This document shows positions 1 through 8,338 of a stretch of 64,000 nt of DNA, piece by piece (position 1 is the stretch's first letter; each line of letters opens with the position of its first letter). Where the stretch lies: NCBI RefSeq assembly GCF_004123795.1, contig NZ_MSSM01000001.1:62001-126000 (forward strand), in the 5' to 3' direction. A model generated the notes under the pieces. That model saw only the letters and a program-made list of their open reading frames with translations. It did no database searches and had not been told where the DNA came from. This DNA comes from Lacticaseibacillus chiayiensis. Its GTDB lineage: Bacteria; Bacillota; Bacilli; Lactobacillales; Lactobacillaceae. A program made the position numbers and the translations under genes.

Positions 1-588
<588 letters not shown>

Positions 589-685
589 AACATTCGCAAA
601 AAAGGATTAGATATGATACGATTCACTCACCGAGACCTAATTGACAAGGTTTGTGGGTTGATGGAAACTACAAGATTATTGCTCA

Positions 686-763
686 TCATTCAGTTGATAT
701 AGAGGCAACAAGCGGATAATCCTGCGGTGAGTGGGGCGATGATCGAGCCAAAAAGTCACGCAT
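686..763 (-). pseudogene. Possible decayed Fst/Lpt-type type I toxin
   Basis: On the minus strand a strong ribosome site AAGGAGG is followed by an ATG at 763 and the start MRDFLAR. One reading frame over, the DNA continues as IIAPLTAGLSACCLYIN and stop (690-692). Joined with a one-base correction, this resembles Fst/Lpt toxins, whose hallmark is a short N-terminus followed by IIAPL. The ribosome site lies in a small hairpin (CCTC-gcaa-GGAGG), as is known for Fst mRNAs. As it stands the ATG frame gives a 25-residue peptide without the hydrophobic core, so I read it as a frameshifted remnant. The fragment is very short, hence moderate confidence. Confidence 0.4.
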
Positions 764-819
764 GACAACACCTCCTTGCGAGGCGGTTGCCATTTACGAG
801 CAGCCTTGTTTGTTATTGG

Positions 820-862
820 AAAATAGTCGTCAACTCGCTTTCTGAGAGACGACTATTTTTTT
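820..862 (+). terminator. Rho-independent terminator
   Basis: A perfect 12-bp stem (AAAATAGTCGTC with GACGACTATTTT) encloses a 16-nt loop and is followed by a run of T. It lies downstream of the decayed genes at the left edge. Confidence 0.8.
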
Positions 863-932
863 GTACTGGTTCGGATCGCTCGTATTGTGATAAAGGTCAG
901 CGGGTAAAAACGTGAATGCTGAACTAAAGCAT

Positions 933-983
933 CAAAAAACAGGTATCGTACCAGCAAGCAAATTGCCCGTACAATACCTGTTT
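933..983 (-). terminator. Terminator of the proteinase transcription unit
   Basis: The arms AAACAGGTAT-C-GTAC and GTAC-A-ATACCTGTTT form a stem with one mismatch. Read on the minus strand it ends in a run of six T. It would end transcription coming from the gene at 1045-1314 and the proteinase gene. Confidence 0.75.
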
Positions 984-1044
984 CTTCATATTCATAAGCG
1001 TTAGACACGGAAATAGAAATATAATGCTCTGCTATCATCCAAGC

Positions 1045-1314
1045 TCATGCCATATGATCGCCATGCACAACCTCAACATGATACCCATGCTGCTCAAGGA
1101 CATCCGCATAGTTATCAGGTAATTGCTGATCAAACCGGAAGCGGATGAGCGGCTTGAATGTGCCTTTATCGGTTCGTGTACCAAAAGTGTGATCATCGCC
1201 TGGACCGCTGGGTAAGTGATCAATGACAACTTGATGTAGGTCGCCGCGTTGACGCGCTTGGATTAGGGCGGTTAAGAGGCGATCGAGATTCGTAATGGTC
1301 ACTGGCTGCATCAT
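1045..1314 (-). CDS. Hypothetical small protein downstream of the proteinase gene
   Basis: An 89-residue cytoplasmic-looking protein with no signal peptide or membrane segment. I do not recognise the family. The sequence is rich in Asp, His and Arg, and includes VVIDHLPSGPGDDHTFG and a C-terminal HVEVVHGDH. An upstream ATG at 1320 touches the GAGGAG ribosome site (1321-1326), leaving no spacing. The ATG at 1314 has a normal six-base gap and is preferred. The gene starts 45 bases after the proteinase stop on the same strand and is followed by a terminator, so the two are probably co-transcribed. Function is unknown. Confidence 0.65.
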   Translation of the reverse strand: MMQPVTITNLDRLLTALIQARQRGDLHQVVIDHLPSGPGDDHTFGTRTDKGTFKPLIRFRFDQQLPDNYADVLEQHGYHVEVVHGDHMA

Positions 1315-1359
1315 GCTCATCTCCTCGGTGATTAACAGCTTTGTCTGTTTCGCTTTAGT

Positions 1360-4300
1360 TTAGACGCGCTTTTTTCGGGATGCAAAGCCCATGAAGCTGA
1401 AAATGCTGACGATGGCGAGACCGATGGTAGCTAGCGGGCTTTGTGTTTCACCAGCTTGCGGCATGGTTTTACCGGCTGCAGCTTGTTTGGTTTCGTTGGC
1501 TGCGGTGCCGTTTTTGGCAGCAGGCGTGTTGTTTTGGCCGCGATGCTGGTTGTCGAGAACAACCAGTTTCGGACCTTGCTGACCATTGTTGCCGTTATCA
1601 GTTATTGGCGTGCCATTGCCGGTTGACGGATTTTGGCCGCCATCGTTGCTACCATTACCGCTGTTGGTGCCAGTACCAGTGGTTGGTGTGGTTGCGCCCG
1701 TGCCAGTGGCCGGATTTTGGCCGCCGCCAGTACCACCGTTGTTGCCTTGATTGCCACCATTGCCGGTTGTACCGCCGTTACTGTTACCGCCTGGCTGACC
1801 GTTGTTGCCGTTATCGCCAGGTGTTGGCGTCGGTGTTTTAACCTTGACGACATGGAAGACTTTGGTGACTTTATTGCCGACCATATCGACGGCGGTGACA
1901 GTGAAGTAGTTGTCGCCGTCTCTTAGTGTGTAGGTTTGGCTGAAGTCGGCCGCACCATATGGGTTGGAAGTCGTTGATAACGGATCGAGATGGTTATTGA
2001 AGCCGGCCAGATTCCTTTGGTGAACCACGTTATCGCCGTTGGTGTAAAGCCGGTAGCCGTTGATGTTGTCGTTGACGGTGCCGGAAACGGTGAAGGTGTC
2101 GCTGGTGGTGGTGATGTCATAGTTGCCTTTGTCATCAACCTTCAGCGTGTCGGCTTGCGGCATGTCGAGGGTTGGGAAAATGGTGTCGAGGTAGATTTGC
2201 AGTTCGCCGTATGCGGTCTTGGTTGACTTTGAACCATCGGTAGCCGGTTCGGTTAGCCGATAGCCAATCGATTGCTGTTCGGCGGCTTTGAAAGGCACGG
2301 TGAAGCTGAACTTGCCGTCTGCACCGATCGTCACGGTTTTGGCCGCTTCGGTGGCGCTGGTGACGGTCAGGATTTTACCAGCCGGGTTATCGACGTGGCC
2401 GGTGATGGTGAGTTGACCGGTTTGGGCGTTGTAGATGTCGGCGACTTGATCGGCACCAACCAGCGTGAAGGAATTGTCGTTGAATTTATCAAATTTCAAA
2501 CCGGCAGTTGGCTGGGCGTGGGTCGTGATTTGGGAAAAGGCGCGGCCTCCTAGCACTGGCGCTCCGCTTGTCATCCTAGCGTTGGCCGCAGCCGTAGCGT
2601 TGTCTTGCAACGGGATGAGAACATGAACGTTCTTCTGGCTGAAATGGCCGTAGCCGGCAGTGCCATTAGCATCCAAAAAGACAATCATTTCATCACCGTC
2701 TGCGCGGCCAGCTTCTTCATAAGTTCCGAAGTCTGCAGTCGGCGAAAGGACGGTGCCGATAAAGTCTCCATATGGTGCAGATTCAGTCAAATTGAAGGTG
2801 ACTGTCCCGGTCTTTGGATCGACCGTGCCAGGGAAGACTTTGCCGGTTTGTGCATCAGTGGCATAGACGATCCAGTCGACACCAGCGGGTACTTGAGCAT
2901 AGGCCGTAAAGCTGGTTTGGTCAGAAACTGCCTGGATGAATCCGTCACTACCACGCCAAATATTGTGAGGACCGTCGCCGACTTTCCAGGTGAATTGCGG
3001 GGCGATATCGGATGTTGGCATGGTTGTATCGGTTTGATGTGTCCCGGTGGTTGCTTGTAAGGAGACGCTGGTTTTGTTACCAGCGACGTCGGTTAATGTC
3101 AGCGTCAGGCTGCCGTTGCTGTTTTCAAGCGCGGCTTTTTGGGCAGCGCTTAATTCAAAGCTTAGTGTGCCGTCATTATTTTGGCCGTTGTTGTTTAAGT
3201 TCACGCCGTATGCTTTGTTGCCGATTTTCAGAGCTACATCGCTAAACTTGGTGAACCCGGTGCCTTGGTCGTCGTAATGGAAGGAGACGCGACCGTCTTG
3301 ATAGCTTAAGCCGGAGAGCGTCGGGGCAACCGTGTCGACGGCGACTGGCAAGTCATAGTCCTGATTTTGCTGGGATCCGGTGTTGTATTGCTCGGTCACC
3401 AGCCGGTATGTGTACTTGCCGTCCGGAGCAGTGACGTATTTGCCAGTGGCCTGATCGTAGACTTTGCCATCCCAGGTGAAGGCATTGGGATCAAGCCGCA
3501 TGTCGGTGCTGAGGCCGAGATCGGAATTGAAGTCGTTGCCGTTTTGCAAGTAGGACTTCGACGTGTTGTTTTCCTTATCCAGCACGCGCACCACATGTCC
3601 TTGGGCATCTAAAATCTGAATGGTTACGGACTTTAGGTTCTGCTTGGAGAAGACGTACGGGAAAATAGTATCACTGGCGCCATCGCCGTTGGGGGAGAAC
3701 GATACTTTCTTGTTGTCAACATAAGTTGGAATCAGCGTCCAGGTGTACTTGCCGGTGGTATCGGTGTTGACGAGGTTGCTGAGTGAGGCGGCATCCGTGA
3801 CGCCCAGCGGATTGTTGTTGTTATCGACTAAGTAGCCGCCGTTGAAAATGGATTCACCACTGTTGGCCGGAGCATCGATGACTTGTTCATTGGTGAGATC
3901 ACCATAGTAGCCGAGATACGGGACGCTGATCGTTTGCGCGGCATCGGTGGCTTTAAATGTGAGGTAACCTTCGACCAGCTGATCAGGGGACACGGTATCG
4001 TCAAGCGATAACGTGAAAGTGACTTGTTTGGTTTCGCCGGCTGCCAAGGTGAAGTTGGCCGTGTCGGTGTTGACGGTTGCGCCGACCAGCGTTTGATCGT
4101 GAACGGTGTTGCCGTTGCTGGCATCCCGGACTTGGGTGAGCGGGCCGCCGTTGGTATCCACCACATAATTTTGGGCGATTTTGCCATGGTTCGTCAGGGT
4201 GACGGTGAAGGTTGTGGTTTTCCCGATTTTACCTAAGGAAACGGAACCGGCGTCTTTGTTGCCTTCAGCACTGACGGTCAAATCGCCGGCTTTGGCAACA

Positions 4301-5949
4301 TCAATTTGGCCAGCACCTTGCCGCCGTGGCGAGATGTAGGTGTCCGGATAATTGATGTCTTTCATCGGTTCAGCCGCGTTCATGAGCGCTAACTTAACGG
4401 CTTTGACAAGGTCAGCGCCTTTTAAGTCAGGCTGAGTGGCCTTGATTTTTTGCATCACGAGCAAAGCTGCACCGGCGTTGAATGGGCCGGCCATGGACGT
4501 GCCGGATTCGACGGCATAGGTTTGCGTGTTGGTGGCTGGATCAATGGCAGTTGACGTGACGTTGTCGCCAGGTGCGGCAATGTCTGGTTTCAACGTGTAG
4601 TCGGCCATGGGTCCCCAAGATGAAAAGCCATCCATTTCGGACTTATCGCCAGTGGCACTGGTTTCGGCTGCCACGGTCATCGCTGAAGCGGCAGCACCGG
4701 GATCGCCGATGGTGGAGTCGTTTTTCGGCGCGTAAGCCGTGGAAATATCGTTAGGCGTTTTGGCGCCGATGATGCTGCCGGCGATGGCGTTGTTACCAGC
4801 GGAAATCGAGACGAAAACGCCGTGCTCGGTAGCATATTGAACCGCAGCCTGTTCTTCATCGGTTAAGTCCTGCTCGGTGACCCCGATGCCGAGGGACATC
4901 TGAATGGCGTTGGCGCCGAGTGTGACAGCATCGCGAATCGCCCGGGAAATATCGTTGGCATTTTCATCCGGGAATTCGTCGATGACTTGCATGGCGAGGA
5001 TCTGAGCTTCTGGAGCCACGCCTTTGACATAAGTAGAAGCATCTTCTTTGCCGGTGGCGCCGTCTACGATGGTGCCATTCGCGGCAATGATCCCGGCAAC
5101 GTGCTCGCCGTGGGTGGAGCCTGACTCGGTGATGCCGGTGTTGACGCTATCGTTATTCACATAATCGTAGGCAAAAGGGATCTTGCTGTTGACGTAGGTG
5201 CCATAGCCCAGCTTGGCAATCGCGGCTTCGGCTTTTTCTTTGGTGATGGAGGCGGTGCTGTCGTCACTGAGACGGAGGTCGGCATGCGGCTGAACGCCGG
5301 AGTCGATGACGGCGACGACCATGCCCTGGCCTTGATAGCCTTCATCCCATAGCCCTTTGACGTTGCCTTTGGTCAGGGTGTCTTGATTAGCTGGCCCGGG
5401 ATCAGCGGTGGCAACAGAACTGGCTTGGCTCTTACTGTCCGTTGTGGCCGTGTTGGTTGCGGTTGCCGTGGCGCTTGCTTGGCTAGTGGCCGTTGTTGCC
5501 GTTTGGCTGGCACCGCTACTGGTGTTTGGTTGCGTGGTTACGCTAGACGCCGCTGCGGTAGTTTTCGCTGTCGCAGATGTGGCTTGCTGGGTCGCAGTTT
5601 GCGGCTGACTAGCACTACTCTGCGTATTTTGGGCAGGTGCTGCTTGTCTCTGAGTTGCGCTACTTTTGGTCGCTGCAGTTTGCGCTGCGTTGCTAGTGGC
5701 ATCGCTTGCTGTCGCCTGGTTGGCAGTTGTTTGAGCAGCTGGTTGCGCCTGCGCATTGGTTGATTGAGCCGTCTGACTCGCCTTTTCTGTCAGTGTTGTC
5801 GTTGTATCGGCGGCAACGGACTGGGTGGCGGTGCCGCCCAAGACAATCAAACTCGTACCAAAAGTAATGATCCCGGCAGTCATCCATTTGGTGCCCGCCT
5901 TATACATCTTATAGTGTCGCTTCATTTCGGTCGTCGAATTTTTATTCAT
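1360..5949 (-). CDS. prtR: Cell-wall-anchored lactocepin-type serine proteinase (subtilisin family S8)
   Basis: A 1529-residue secreted proteinase that would sit on the cell wall and cut extracellular proteins such as casein into peptides. A KxYKxGxxW-like signal peptide (about 1-47) is followed by a low-complexity Ala/Thr/Gln/Ser-rich stretch (about 48-185). The subtilisin domain has Asp216 (VIDSG), His280 (STHGEHVAG) and Ser485 (SGTSMAGP). Fn3-like and Ig-like repeats follow, then a Gly/Asn/Thr-rich wall-spanning region and a C-terminal sorting signal. The sorting motif is MPQAGE, a variant of LPxTG, with a hydrophobic helix and RKKR tail. The length is below that of classical PrtP (about 1900) and closer to PrtR-type enzymes. 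All three catalytic residues are present. The exact paralogue (prtR, prtR1, prtR2) cannot be settled here. Confidence 0.9.
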   Translation of the reverse strand: MNKNSTTEMKRHYKMYKAGTKWMTAGIITFGTSLIVLGGTATQSVAADTTTTLTEKASQTAQSTNAQAQPAAQTTANQATASDATSNAAQTAATKSSATQRQAAPAQNTQSSASQPQTATQQATSATAKTTAAASSVTTQPNTSSGASQTATTATSQASATATATNTATTDSKSQASSVATADPGPANQDTLTKGNVKGLWDEGYQGQGMVVAVIDSGVQPHADLRLSDDSTASITKEKAEAAIAKLGYGTYVNSKIPFAYDYVNNDSVNTGITESGSTHGEHVAGIIAANGTIVDGATGKEDASTYVKGVAPEAQILAMQVIDEFPDENANDISRAIRDAVTLGANAIQMSLGIGVTEQDLTDEEQAAVQYATEHGVFVSISAGNNAIAGSIIGAKTPNDISTAYAPKNDSTIGDPGAAASAMTVAAETSATGDKSEMDGFSSWGPMADYTLKPDIAAPGDNVTSTAIDPATNTQTYAVESGTSMAGPFNAGAALLVMQKIKATQPDLKGADLVKAVKLALMNAAEPMKDINYPDTYISPRRQGAGQIDVAKAGDLTVSAEGNKDAGSVSLGKIGKTTTFTVTLTNHGKIAQNYVVDTNGGPLTQVRDASNGNTVHDQTLVGATVNTDTANFTLAAGETKQVTFTLSLDDTVSPDQLVEGYLTFKATDAAQTISVPYLGYYGDLTNEQVIDAPANSGESIFNGGYLVDNNNNPLGVTDAASLSNLVNTDTTGKYTWTLIPTYVDNKKVSFSPNGDGASDTIFPYVFSKQNLKSVTIQILDAQGHVVRVLDKENNTSKSYLQNGNDFNSDLGLSTDMRLDPNAFTWDGKVYDQATGKYVTAPDGKYTYRLVTEQYNTGSQQNQDYDLPVAVDTVAPTLSGLSYQDGRVSFHYDDQGTGFTKFSDVALKIGNKAYGVNLNNNGQNNDGTLSFELSAAQKAALENSNGSLTLTLTDVAGNKTSVSLQATTGTHQTDTTMPTSDIAPQFTWKVGDGPHNIWRGSDGFIQAVSDQTSFTAYAQVPAGVDWIVYATDAQTGKVFPGTVDPKTGTVTFNLTESAPYGDFIGTVLSPTADFGTYEEAGRADGDEMIVFLDANGTAGYGHFSQKNVHVLIPLQDNATAAANARMTSGAPVLGGRAFSQITTHAQPTAGLKFDKFNDNSFTLVGADQVADIYNAQTGQLTITGHVDNPAGKILTVTSATEAAKTVTIGADGKFSFTVPFKAAEQQSIGYRLTEPATDGSKSTKTAYGELQIYLDTIFPTLDMPQADTLKVDDKGNYDITTTSDTFTVSGTVNDNINGYRLYTNGDNVVHQRNLAGFNNHLDPLSTTSNPYGAADFSQTYTLRDGDNYFTVTAVDMVGNKVTKVFHVVKVKTPTPTPGDNGNNGQPGGNSNGGTTGNGGNQGNNGGTGGGQNPATGTGATTPTTGTGTNSGNGSNDGGQNPSTGNGTPITDNGNNGQQGPKLVVLDNQHRGQNNTPAAKNGTAANETKQAAAGKTMPQAGETQSPLATIGLAIVSIFSFMGFASRKKRV

Positions 5950-6358
5950 GTACGCCCGGCCCCCTTAGATTTTGTATTAAAAAAATGAGACTTGAAAGAA
6001 ATGCCCAAAATACCCAAAATTTTCACATTTTAAAAACAGTTTCTTCTCATTTGTTCTTAATAGCAAAAAGCTTATAACCCGAGGTGGCTTCTGTCAAGAC
6101 ATGGACGGGATTTTTAGCAGTGATGCTGCGAATTTGCTTGTCATTTTGTTTTTTGAAAAATTATATTTCTTATGTTGACTGTAATCGAAAGGAAAACAGT
6201 CGAAGTTTTGGTGAACGCTTAAAAGCCCGATATCTGCATAGCTTGAACGCAAACACCGGACTTTTTGAAGCTGGAGTATTAAAAAATCTGTTTTTAAGTT
6301 AGCCTAAATCATGAATAAGAAACAAGACTCATGAAGCAGCTGCGAACTCAATCTATTC
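5950..6358. other. A+T-rich intergenic region upstream of the proteinase gene
   Basis: Apart from the candidate promoter at 6071-6097 and a G-rich ribosome site for the proteinase gene, I see no gene. A plus-strand open frame at 6084-6302 has no ribosome site and no recognisable motif. Confidence 0.5.
6071..6097 (-). promoter_or_regulatory. Candidate proteinase promoter
   Basis: On the minus strand TTGACA (6092-6097) and TATAAG (6071-6076) are separated by 15 bases, which is slightly short. They lie about 120 bases upstream of the proteinase start. Confidence 0.3.
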
Positions 6359-7180
6359 TTATAACCGAATCGCGGTTGGACTGATCTGGAAGTAATCGAC
6401 TAAGTAACTTGCGACCCCATCATCGTCGTTGGACGGCACGGTAATGTCAGCAATTTTCTTAATGGCTGGAATGGCATTGCCCATGGCGACACCGATGCCG
6501 GCGTACTCGATCATATCCTTATCGTTTTCCTCATCACCAAAAGCGGCAAGTTGCTCACGCGGAATGCGGTAAAAGTTGAGCGCTGCTTTTAACCCATTCA
6601 TCTTGTTGACATTTTCAGGCATGATTTCCAACAATGTCCGGCGTGAACGAGCCACGTTGAGATTCTTCAGTGATTTTGCAGCAGTCGCGGCGGCATCGAC
6701 CATGTCAGGTTCACCGGCGATCACAACCTTGAAAATCGGCAACTTAGCCGGGACCTTATCGAAGGTCGTGTCTGTAAAAGGCATCAGCTTAGGAATTAGC
6801 GTTTGGTAACTTGATTTACCAAACTCGGTCAATGAATAAACTTTATCTTCGCCGACAATGTCCAGCTTAAAACCATTTTCTTTGACCAGCTCATAAACCG
6901 GTTCGACTTGCTCCTTGGTCAAAGCCGTTACCTTAATCACGGTATGCTCACGAACCAGCCGAACCAAGCCGCCATTGAAGCAAACGCAAACGTCGTCATT
7001 TTTGGTGACATGCAGTTCCTCCAAGAATGGTTTCAATGTGGCAAACGGTCGGCCTGAACAAAGAATAATGCGGATACCTTTGCGATTCAGGTAACGAAGC
7101 ACGTCGCGATTCGTGACGCTGAGCTCCTTCTTGCTGTTAAGTAACGTGTTATCCATATCAAGTGCGATGGCTTTAAGCAT
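6359..7180 (-). CDS. HAD-superfamily (Cof-type) sugar-phosphate phosphatase
   Basis: A 273-residue cytoplasmic hydrolase of the Cof/YbiV group, which removes phosphate from sugar phosphates and similar small metabolites. Motif I is at the N-terminus (ALDMDNTLLNS, first Asp the nucleophile), motif II is ILCSGR and the C-terminal motif is FGDEENDKDM. The MLKAIALD start at 7180 has an AAAGGGAG ribosome site six bases upstream and places motif I at the usual distance. An upstream in-frame ATG at 7213 has no such site. The gene stands alone between the proteinase and the divergent sorbitol operon. Substrate cannot be told from the sequence. Confidence 0.85.
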   Translation of the reverse strand: MLKAIALDMDNTLLNSKKELSVTNRDVLRYLNRKGIRIILCSGRPFATLKPFLEELHVTKNDDVCVCFNGGLVRLVREHTVIKVTALTKEQVEPVYELVKENGFKLDIVGEDKVYSLTEFGKSSYQTLIPKLMPFTDTTFDKVPAKLPIFKVVIAGEPDMVDAAATAAKSLKNLNVARSRRTLLEIMPENVNKMNGLKAALNFYRIPREQLAAFGDEENDKDMIEYAGIGVAMGNAIPAIKKIADITVPSNDDDGVASYLVDYFQISPTAIRL

Positions 7181-7234
7181 AATTAACTCCCTTTCTAACT
7201 TTACGCAGTTCACGCTTATTATATCAGAGTTTCT

Positions 7235-7258
7235 AGTTCTAAAAACGTTTTCAGAACT
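7235..7258. promoter_or_regulatory. Palindrome containing a cre-like box
   Basis: AGTTCT and AGAACT arms flank AAAACGTTTT, forming an almost perfect 24-bp palindrome. Its core TGAAAACGTTTTTA (7240-7253, minus strand) matches the CcpA cre consensus with one mismatch. It lies 55 bases upstream of the HAD gene and 250 bases upstream of gutF. Confidence 0.5.
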
Positions 7259-7510
7259 GGCTAAACCAAAATTGACTCTGGCCGACTCTTATTGATTTAC
7301 GTAAAAATGGTATGGTAATAGATTTTAGAGGATGTGTTGAGAATGTTTGACAAGTTGAAAAGCCCGTATACTAGTGTTCTCGCTTAACCTAAAACATGTT
7401 GACACCTGCCATGGTGCACGATTTTTCATCCACGAAGGAAAATGACTGGATTAAGTTGCGTTCAAGTAACCGCTACCATGAGTGTCGAAAGATGAAAAGG
7501 AGCGATATTT

Positions 7511-8311
7511 ATGACTGATTGGTTAGGCTTGGAAGGTAAGACGGTTATTGTGACAGGCGGTTCATCAGGGATTGGCGCTGCTATTGTCGAAGAGTTGATT
7601 CACAACGGGGCTAACGTTGTCAATGGCGACCTTAAGGAAGGCGACTTCAAAGATCCAAAGCTGATTTATGTTGCGACCGATGTGACGGATACGGATGCAG
7701 TTGAGAAGCTGGCTGCTACTGCCGAAGAGATTAACGGTGAGATTTGGGGCGTTGTCAATAATGCCGGCATTAACAAACCACGGGTATTGGTTGATCCTAA
7801 AGCGCCGCACGGTAAATATGAGTTGGATGTGCCGACATTTGAACAAATTTTCAGTGTCAATGTCAAAAGTGTGTTTCTGGTATCGCAGGCAGTTGTGCGG
7901 CGGATGATCAAACAAGGTCATGGTGTGGTGGTCAACATGTCATCTGAAGCAGGCTTGGAAGGTTCTGTTGGTCAAAGTGTATATGCTGCCAGCAAGGGTG
8001 CGATTAACGGGTTTACCCGTTCTTGGGCCAAAGAGCTGGGCAAATATCATATCCGCGTGGTTGGTGTTGCACCTGGCATTATGGAAGCAACCGGCTTGCG
8101 AACCCCTAGTTATGAGGAAGCCCTGGCCTATACCCGAGACACGACAGTTGAAGCGATTCGGGCAGGTTATAGTTCTACTTCAACCACCCCACTTGGGCGC
8201 AGTGGCAAATTGAGTGAAGTAGCTGATTTGGTTAATTACTTCTTGTCGAATCGCGCCAGCTACATCACCGGCGTAACGACCAATGTTGCAGGAGGCAAAT
8301 CCAGAGGGTAA
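7511..8311 (+). CDS. gutF: Sorbitol-6-phosphate 2-dehydrogenase
   Basis: A 266-residue short-chain dehydrogenase that would oxidise sorbitol 6-phosphate to fructose 6-phosphate with NAD. The nucleotide-binding motif TGGSSGIG (about residues 16-23), the NNAG motif and the catalytic Ser and YAASK are all visible. The ATG follows an AAAAGGAG site. It is the first gene of a set in the order dehydrogenase, PRD regulator, GutM, EIIC, EIIB, EIIA, the order described for the L. casei sorbitol operon. The context, rather than the SDR fold itself, gives the substrate. Confidence 0.88.
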   Translation: MTDWLGLEGKTVIVTGGSSGIGAAIVEELIHNGANVVNGDLKEGDFKDPKLIYVATDVTDTDAVEKLAATAEEINGEIWGVVNNAGINKPRVLVDPKAPHGKYELDVPTFEQIFSVNVKSVFLVSQAVVRRMIKQGHGVVVNMSSEAGLEGSVGQSVYAASKGAINGFTRSWAKELGKYHIRVVGVAPGIMEATGLRTPSYEEALAYTRDTTVEAIRAGYSSTSTTPLGRSGKLSEVADLVNYFLSNRASYITGVTTNVAGGKSRG

Positions 8312-8338
8312 GCATTTGGTAGGAGGAGGTCAACCTGA

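Larger units (their letters stand above)
589..1044. other. Gene-poor stretch with decayed sequence and two terminators
   Basis: Apart from the Fst-like remnant and the terminators at 820-862 and 933-983, no convincing gene is visible. Short open frames on both strands lack ribosome sites and recognisable motifs. Confidence 0.6.

Noticed and set aside
1443-1841. Plus-strand open frame opposite the proteinase gene
   Set aside because: It is antisense to the low-complexity wall-spanning region; open frames there follow from the biased codons. No ribosome site or family motif.
6084-6302. Plus-strand open frame of 72 codons upstream of the proteinase
   Set aside because: A+T-rich intergenic DNA without ribosome site; translation shows no family pattern.
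7347-7372. Possible sorbitol operon promoter TTGACA/TATACT
   Set aside because: The two boxes are only 14 bases apart, too close for a normal promoter; not listed as a feature.
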